NCBI GenBank assembly: GCA_963580285.1
Contig: OY757011.1
Span: 163,709,406-163,773,405, forward strand
From: Lucinisca nassula
Lineage: Eukaryota > Mollusca > Bivalvia > Lucinida > Lucinidae
Length of the DNA stretch: 64,000 nucleotides
Direction: 5' to 3'
This document shows positions 58,296-64,000 of this stretch, piece after piece. Under the pieces are notes generated by a model. That model saw nothing but the letters and a program-made list of their open reading frames with translations. It was not told the origin of the DNA and did no database searches. The first letter of the stretch is position 1. Each line of letters opens with the position of its first letter. The translations under genes were made by a program, and so were the position numbers.

Positions 58296-59245
58296 TACAA
58301 CACAGCAGGGTGCAGCAGGCCTTTTTAGATGTTTTGGTAAAGAACCAAGGTGGTAAAATTGAAACCGATATATTTTATAAAGAAACCGACAGCAAGCAGT
58401 ATCTGTCATTTGATTCTTGTCACCCTCGGCACACTAAGGTGAATATACCATACAATCTGGCACGCCGACTCAGAACAATCATTTCAGAAGAACATGTGGT
58501 TCAAACACGTATGGAAGAATTAAAATCATTTTTAATCAAACAGAAATATCCGTTACAAATAATTGAGCACGGCATAAATAGAGCTATGTCGTTAGATAAA
58601 GCCGTTCTTCGGACAGTGAAAGAAAAGTCTGAAGACAAAATTATTCCATACGTGTCAACCTACAACCCGAAGGATCCCGAATTGTTCAATGTTATACGAG
58701 ACAATATCCCGATTTTAGAAGAGGATGACAAAATGCGAAGAATTCTTACAAAATATAAACTAATAAAAAGCAAAAGGCAACCCTATAATCTAAAGCGGTT
58801 ACTTACAAAAGCAAATTTTAAGTCTAATGATACACCCAAAGTGACAAAATGCAATAAACCGACCTGCGGCCTCTGCATTCATTTACTAGAAGGTAATTCA
58901 TTTACATTTCGATGTGGAACAAACTTCACAATCCACGAGAACATGTCATGCGACGTAAAAAATGTTGTTTACGTGATGAAATGCCGAGGCTGCGGAGAGG
59001 AATATATTGGCGAAACTGGTAATTTACTACGACAGAGGGTGACAATACATAACCAGCAAATTCGGGACCCCAAGACAAGAATGATTAAAGTTAGTGAGCA
59101 TATAGCAAATTGTGCACATGATTTAAACCCAAAATATAATATTTTTCCCTTTTATAAGATGTATTCGGAGAGTACAACTTTAAGGCGTGCAAAAGAAAAG
59201 CTATTTATTAATACCCTCAAGCCAAAGTTGAATAGAAACAGCTAA
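58296..59245 (+). CDS. Penelope-like RT thumb plus GIY-YIG endonuclease, partial
   Basis: The open frame from 58250 encodes 331 residues. Roughly the first 16 come from satellite, so the true fragment starts near 'VQQAFLDVLV'. The thumb region 'SFDSCHPRHTKVNIPYNLAR' (residues 53-72) is followed by a linker with C201, C206, C209, C222 and C234. The GIY-YIG nuclease is 'VVYVMKCRGCGEEYIGETGN' (239-258) with R261/R263 in 'LRQR', H267, and the metal-binding glutamate in 'RRAKEKLF' (E316). Order thumb, cysteine linker, nuclease is the standard Penelope arrangement. All RT catalytic motifs are lost by 5' truncation. The frame has no stop or shift, so the insertion is recent. It differs in sequence from the 18.8-kb endonuclease. 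Confidence 0.85.
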
Positions 59246-59477
59246 GGGACACGTGCCATCAGGGTATTCACTGACCAGACTGTGCGATGATACCGGTTTT
59301 TATCAGTTTTTAACGTAACGTCATTGATTCCGGAAGTAACGCCGGAAGTAACGTCGTTACGCATTGTTGCTACGTTACCATTTAATGTCTTCTTGAAAAT
59401 CTGTTAAAACAGTGAAACCGCGGTAGAAGTCTACTGAATAATAAAGAATTGTGTGGCAATATCGGACTTTTTTGATT

Positions 59478-59478
<1 letters not shown>
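58296..59478 (+). mobile_element. 5'-truncated Penelope-like element in the satellite
   Basis: Non-satellite DNA starts after ACTCTGGATATATAT and ends at TTGATTTTCTA before a (TA)n tail, after which satellite resumes with ATGTGCCCAGCGTGGAGCGA. The insertion is therefore in the AT box of a unit. It contains the C-terminal coding part (58296-59245) and a 230-bp 3' end with CGTAACGTCATTGATTCCGG. Confidence 0.85.

Positions 59479-59520
<42 letters not shown>
59479..59520. repeat. (TA)n tail of the Penelope-like insertion
   Basis: About 20 TA dinucleotides between the element and the next satellite unit. It may be the element's own tail or an expansion of the satellite AT box. Confidence 0.9.
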
Positions 59521-59522
<2 letters not shown>

Positions 59523-60668
59523 GTGCCCAGCGTGGAGCGAGGCCAACAATGGTCTTATAGCTGTTCTGATCCGAGCACAGAGCATGCGAACACTCTGAAA
59601 ATATATATAGTGTGCCCAGCGAAGTGCGAGGCTAAAGATGGTCTTATAGTCGTTCTGTTTCCAGCTCAGAGCATGCGAGCACTGTGGAAATATATATATA
59701 GTGTGCCCAGCGTGGAAAGAGGCCGGCAATGGTTTTATTCGTTTTTCTATTCCAAGCACAGAGCATGCGAGCACCCTAGAAATATAAAGGGTGTGCCTAG
59801 CGTGGAGCGAGGCCTGCAATGGTATTATATTTGTTCCTCCCAGCACAGAGCATGCGAGTACTCTGGAAATATATATAGTGTGCCCAGCATGGAGCGAGGC
59901 CGGCAATGGCTTTATAGTCGTTCTGTTCCCATAACAGAGCAGGCGAACACTCTGGAAATATATATATAGTGTGCCCAGTGTGGAGCGAGGCCAACAATGG
60001 TCTTATAGTTGTTCTGTTCCCAGCACAGAGAATGCGAGCACTCTGGAAATATATATAGTGTACCCAGCGTGGAGCGCAGCCGGCAATGGTCTTATAGCTG
60101 TTCTGTTCCCAGCACAGAGCATGCGAGCAATCTGGAAATATACATGGTGTGCCCAGCGTGGAGCGAGGCCAACAATGGTCTTAAAGCTTTTCTGTTCCCA
60201 GCACAGAGCATGCGAGCACTCTGGAAATATATATAGTGTGCCCAGCGTGGAGCGAGGCCAATAATGGTCTTATAGTTGTTCTGTTCCCAGCACAGAGCAT
60301 GCGAGCACTCTGGAAATATATATAGTGTGCCCAGCGTGGAGCGGGGCCGGCAATGGTCTTATAGTTGTTCTGTTCCAAGCACAGAGAATGCGAGGTGTCT
60401 GGAAATATAGATAGTGTGCCCAGCGTGGAGTGAGGCCAACAATAGTCTTATAGTTGTTCTGTTCCCAGCACAGAGCATGCGAGCACTCTGGAAATATACG
60501 TGGTGTATCCAGCGTCGAGCGGGGTCAACAATGGTCTTATAGCTGTTCTGTTCCCAGCACAGAGCTTGCGGGCACTCTGGAAATATATATAGTGTGCCCA
60601 GCGTGGAGCGAGGCCAACAATTGTCTTATAGTTGTTCTGTTCCCTGCACAGAGCATGCGAGCACTCAC
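59521..60668 (-). repeat. 89-bp satellite, reverse block 2 (~13 units)
   Basis: Same reverse unit as 56406-58295. It ends at GCATGCGAGCACTCACTTTG. Some runs of units match those before the insertion (GGGTGTGCCTAGCGTGGAGC at 57685 and 59788), showing a duplicated block of several units. Confidence 0.95.
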
Positions 60669-61004
60669 TTTGTATAAGAATACCCATGCTGAGACGTTTC
60701 TGACACGTAGGCCCTATATAGTCGTTATAAGAAGCTGTAACTTATAAAAAGACCTTTAAAATGAATTTCACTGGACTTGACTTGAAAACGGAACATTGAA
60801 AAAAAAAAAATATATATATATATATTTGTCAATTTGTATGTTGCAGTAAAGCTGGTGTCTCATACACTTACAAGTATTCATCGAAAAACAAAACAAAAGG
60901 AAAGACAAAAAACTATCACATTTAAAACAGCACATTTGAACGAATATTGTTTGTTTATGTTTTTTATTTTTCATAAATTGTTGAAAATGAAACGGAGAAA
61001 ATAG
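60669..61004. other. AT-rich spacer
   Basis: Contains an A-run followed by (TA)n (60799-60826). Nothing else recognised. Confidence 0.5.
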
Positions 61005-61390
61005 ATATTTAATATTGAATAACTTTTCTTGTTGTTCCGATCCTATTGTTGTCCCCCTTGTTCAGGTACAAGTATCAACTTTTTCTAATGATAACTTGAA
61101 AGTGCCAATCATATAATAATTTACATCTACATCTTTAGATTGAACCTTCATATTTTGACTTCTACTCAACGGGAGCTTATAAACTTGCAATCATAAATAA
61201 TTAATGCTTCTATAGATTTTTTTTTCAATTATAATGGACGAAACGACCCTGTGAAAATGTGCTCAAATTTTAATGAACCGAGCAGTCTATGTATAGCTGC
61301 AACTGTAGGAAAAAAGTGTGCCCACGGTGGAGCAAACGTTCCCAGCGCGGAGGTGCCCAGCATGGAGCGCCGTCATTACACCCTGCAGGC
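61005..61390 (-). repeat. Spacer module J, reverse copy
   Basis: Complement of 42340-42720: TCCGATCCTATTGTTGTCCC, TAATGATAACTTGAAAGTGC, GACTTCTACTCAACGGGAGC, AGCTGCAACTGTAGG and GTGCCCACGGTGGAGCAAAC. It continues into GAGGTGCCCAGCATGGAGCG, like 35680-35740 reversed. Confidence 0.75.
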
Positions 61391-61523
61391 AGATAACAGG
61401 TGCTGTTCAAGCTAACGTTCCAGAACCAATCCCAACGTTCCCAGGGTGGAGTAACAACAGGAATAGGCCCATTGTCGTTATATGACAGGTAGAGTTGGAA
61501 TAACCACTCCCAACGATCGCAGG

Positions 61524-61831
61524 CCGGCCTCGGTAGCTAAGTCGGATGCGCGTCTGACTGGTGATCAGGAGGACGCGGGTTCGATTCCTGCCGGGGTCGG
61601 CAACATTCTTTCGTGGAGATCGATCATGAAATCTTTTCTACAGTCATTCTCTCCCTTCCGCTGATTCAAGAAATTGCGGTTTTCAGTTTCTGGCTGAAGA
61701 ATGTGCACTGAACTGGTTATCCGCTTACGTAAAAGCCTGCCCAGGAAAGTGTGGTTGGGTACGTAAACTGACCGCCTCAAAAATGATCTAAATCGTTTTG
61801 ACTGGGCCGATAAACTCCAACACAAAACACA
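61524..61831 (+). mobile_element. tRNA-Thr(GGT)-headed SINE, full length, with target duplication
   Basis: Head: acceptor GGCCTCG/CGGGGTC, anticodon stem TCTGA/TCAGG with loop CTGGTGA (GGT), T arm GCGGG-TTCGATT-CCTGC. The D arm is weak. Then comes a ~200-bp body ending TGACTGGGCCGATAAACTCC and CAACACAAAACAC. AACGATCGCAGG (61512-61523) and AACGATCCCAGG (61832-61843) form a 12-bp target duplication with one difference. The same family is at 23790-24056. Confidence 0.88.
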
Positions 61832-62164
61832 AACGATCCCAGGGTGGAGCAATGACAGGAATGGGACCATTGTCGCTCCACGACCGGAACAACTCAAGCT
61901 AACGTACCAATACGGCTTCTAACGTTCCCAGGGTGGAGCAACGACAGGAATGGCCCATTGTCGCTCCACGACAGGAACAATTCAAGCTAACGTACCAATA
62001 CGACTCCTAACGTTCCCAGCGTGGAGCAACGACAGGACTAGGTCCATTATCGCTCCATGATAGGTACAGTTCAAGCTTACTTTCCAATACCACTGCCAAC
62101 GTTCCCAGGGTGGAGCAACGGCAAGAAATCGGCCCATTGTCGTTCCATCACAGATACAGTTAAT

Positions 62165-62310
62165 GCTAACCCTGCAAGCACACTTCGCCAGGGCAACGTC
62201 AAATCAACGTCGGTGTAACGTCAACCGGCGTTCATGCGACGTTGTATGAACGTCATGACGTTGCATCGACGTTGATGTGACGTCACAATTTCGTCATGTG
62301 CCTGCTGGGA
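62165..62310. mobile_element. CAACGTC-rich hairpin MITE
   Basis: Interrupts a satellite unit. GCAAGCACAC ... GTCATGTGCCTGC are near-inverse ends, and the interior has repeated, alternately oriented AACGTC/GACGTT words able to fold. Confidence 0.6.
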
Positions 62311-62444
62311 ACGCACCAATACGACTGCCCAGGTTCCCAGGGTTGAGCAACGGCAGGAAGGGCGTATTGTCGCATTACGACAGGTATAGTTCAAGCCTAC
62401 GTACCAATCCGACTGCTAACTTTCCCAAGGTGGAGCATAGAAGC

Positions 62445-62600
62445 CTCCGTGGTGCAGTGTTTACGCTACTCGCCTTGTAAACCAGGGGTCGAAGGATCGA
62501 TCCCGGGCTTCTCCAGACTTTCGGATGAGTCTTTAAACCGAGGTCCCGTCTCCGTATCACCTTAGCTGTTGGTGGGACGTAAAACTCATAAAACACCCAT
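62445..62600 (+). mobile_element. tRNA-like SINE (AAGCCTC head), copy 3
   Basis: AAGCCTCCGTGGTGCAGTGT, CTCGCCTTGTAAACC (TGT anticodon-like), GGATCGATCCCGGGCTTCTC and GTTGGTGGGACGTAAAACTC. Lies inside the outer satellite. Confidence 0.78.
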
Positions 62601-62744
62601 CCCAAGGTGAAGCAACGGCAGGAATAGGCTCATTGTCGCACCACGACACGTGAAGTTCAAGTCTACGTACCAATGCGACTGCTAACATTCCCAGGGTGGA
62701 GCAACGGCAGGAATAGGCCCATTGTCGCTCAATTGCAGTTAGAA

Positions 62745-63302
62745 TCCGCCGGCCCCCGCGCATAGGGGCTTGAAGAAATATATGGGCTGCATGATGCTTC
62801 CACGCAGAGATGAATCCGGCCAGCACACTAGTACTGGTAAACCGCTTAGAGACTCTAAGCCTGTCCAGGAATCGCGGTGCGAGGCGGACCGTCCATGCAA
62901 ATAAACCCTATAAATTTGTTACATTGGGCTTGAGATGTCATTTCATCTCAATGTCGGGTATTGTACTCGCAGATAAGATTGACTAGGCGAAGCTATCGTT
63001 TGTACCTGCCTTAGGAATATTCCATTAACAAAAAGGTAATCCTAGTCACCCGATTCTATGAATTCAACTGTAACACAAGCATAGCTGTGGCGTACTCAGA
63101 GTATATGACTATTTCGATTGCTTGAAGAAAGCGTGCGAAAGGCACTCGGCGGACTCGGCGAATTTGACATATTGACAACACCTGAATAGCTCCACCCATT
63201 CGATCTTATCTGCGACTACTATAAAAGTCCCACCAAATTGGAAGCAACGTCTCCAAAATGACCTTTACAGTTTTGACGGGGACGTTAAACCTCAAATTAC
63301 AA
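62745..63302 (+). mobile_element. SINE split by a 261-bp MITE
   Basis: CCGGCCCCCGCGCATAGGGG to CATCTCAATGTCGGGTA (62960), then an insertion, then AAAGTCCCACCAAATTGGAA to GACGGGGACGTTAAACCTCA. Removing the insertion and one TA restores the exact sequence found in the copies at 52.6 and 52.9 kb. Confidence 0.88.
62961..63221. mobile_element. 261-bp TA-flanked MITE inside the SINE
   Basis: TTGTACTCGCAGATAAGATT at the left matches the complement of the right end (TAGTAGTCGCAGATAAGATC). TA is duplicated at 62959-62960 and 63222-63223. TA targeting suggests Tc1/mariner-type mobilisation. No related copy was noticed elsewhere in the window. Confidence 0.85.
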
Positions 63303-63317
63303 AAAAAACAATATGAC

Positions 63318-63962
63318 AATATAGACTGCATGCATGGTAGTTAACCCAATCACGGTTGGCAACTTTGCTTCCCTCTTTAATTGCACGCCGGTGGGTCAGG
63401 CCTCAGATTCTATGACGGCTCCAACGTAAAGGCTTATTGAAAATTAGAGAGATAATGTTGGTTGGTGCCTGATGCTCTGTCTCTGGTCGGGCTCATCGGA
63501 GTCTAACTGTTGGTTTTCTTTTGCTCCAGCATTTCAGTGGTTTCTTGCTGTCGAGTCCTCACCGTTGTCTCACCTCTGTGGTTCTTTGATTTTTGTGTTC
63601 ACGGAGATGTTGCACTGATGAGTTAGGAGGCCTTCATGCGGACTGAACGAGGATTGTGGCCACGTAAAATCGATTTAAGCCCCCCAGTGGAAATCTTCCA
63701 CTGACCGTTCCAAGGCGGCTCTTCTGTGGCGATTTATTTATGTTGTTGTTTGTTACTTACTGTATGTATCACTTGTCTTTTGGTTTTGGATGGCCATATG
63801 GCCATTTTGTGGGAAAGTAACTGTCCTTATGGCCTTCCTTTGTTTAGGTTTCCATTATGGTCTGGTCGCTTAATGTTTGTATTTCTTTCCCTTTGGTGTC
63901 TTTTATGGATGGAGTAAGTTAATTGTATCAATTCCTGATCTTTGTTTTACTTCTACTTCTCA
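63318..63962 (+). mobile_element. Penelope-like family 3' end, 5'-truncated
   Basis: Begins in the last codons of the reverse transcriptase ('GCATGGTAGTTAACCCAATC' corresponds to 21975-21995), continues through the full 3' region and ends TTCCTGATCTTTGTTTTACT. Outer satellite resumes immediately afterwards at 63963. The frame of 63 codons at 63726-63917 is non-coding 3' end. Confidence 0.8.
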
Positions 63963-64000
63963 AAGCAACGGCAGGAATAGCCGCATGTTATAAATAGTGT

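Larger units (their letters stand above)
61391..62736 (-). repeat. Right outer satellite, ~88-89-bp units
   Basis: CGTTCCCAGGGTGGAGCAAC begins units at 61923, 62011 and 62100, with CCCATTGTCGCTCCACGACA, GGAACAATTCAAGCTAACGT and ACCAATACGACTGC between. Reversed, these are the words of the left outer satellite. Interrupted by two SINEs and a CAACGTC-rich insert (62165-62310). A final scrap AGCAACGGCAGGAATAG appears at 63965 after further insertions. Confidence 0.85.

Noticed and set aside
56415..60747. ORFs up to 290 codons in the reverse satellite blocks
   Set aside because: Same artefact as in the forward blocks. Frames change with each 89-bp unit and no domain is present outside 58296-59245.

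Overview
This window looks like eukaryotic, almost certainly bivalve mollusc, intergenic or heterochromatin-like DNA. No intact host gene is visible and almost everything is repeats. The bivalve assignment is an inference. It rests on tandem-core elements of the oyster 'pearl' type, several tRNA-headed SINE families, Penelope-like retroelements and many hairpin MITEs. AT-rich spacers, microsatellites and very short ORFs fit an animal genome and exclude a bacterial or phage source.

Layout. 1-4 kb: SINE-like duplications, a ~160-bp tandem array and a very long foldback (arms ~658 bp, identical wherever compared) between two (TA)n tracts. 4.3-8.2 kb: a tRNA-Ala(AGC)-like gene, a 125-bp palindrome, two TTAA-flanked piggyBac-type MITEs, a pogo/Tigger-type MITE and a degenerate array. 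8.2-11 kb: a composite element with two successive tandem cores (~160 and ~147 bp). 11-12.4 kb: a TIR element carrying a SINE and a retroelement tail. 12.7-16.6 kb: two more tandem-core elements around unannotatable DNA. 17.6-22.7 kb: two head-to-tail copies of a Penelope-like element; in the second a GIY-YIG fragment lies upstream of a broken reverse transcriptase. 23.8-29.3 kb: SINEs, MITEs, retroelement tails and one candidate secretory first exon on the minus strand. 29.4-33.4 kb: a ~130-bp array split by a 2.5-kb LTR-like insertion with a 5-bp target duplication.

35.7-62.7 kb is one large satellite domain. About 110 copies of an 89-bp unit lie in four blocks: two forward (37.1-41.9, 43.8-45.8 kb) and two reverse (56.4-58.3, 59.5-60.7 kb). 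More diverged forms lie outside them in mirrored orientation, and a ~0.7-kb junction module is duplicated 12.6 kb apart. Higher-order repeats of 2, 3 and 4 units occur. The centre (45.9-55.3 kb) is a stack of nested pearl-like elements, SINEs and MITEs. A 5'-truncated Penelope-like element with an intact C-terminal thumb/GIY-YIG frame sits in the TA-rich box of a satellite unit at 58.3-59.5 kb.

The only protein domains I can name are Penelope-like reverse transcriptase and GIY-YIG endonuclease fragments. All other reading frames are best read as repeat sequence. Identities, family names and repeat borders were judged by eye and no database was searched.
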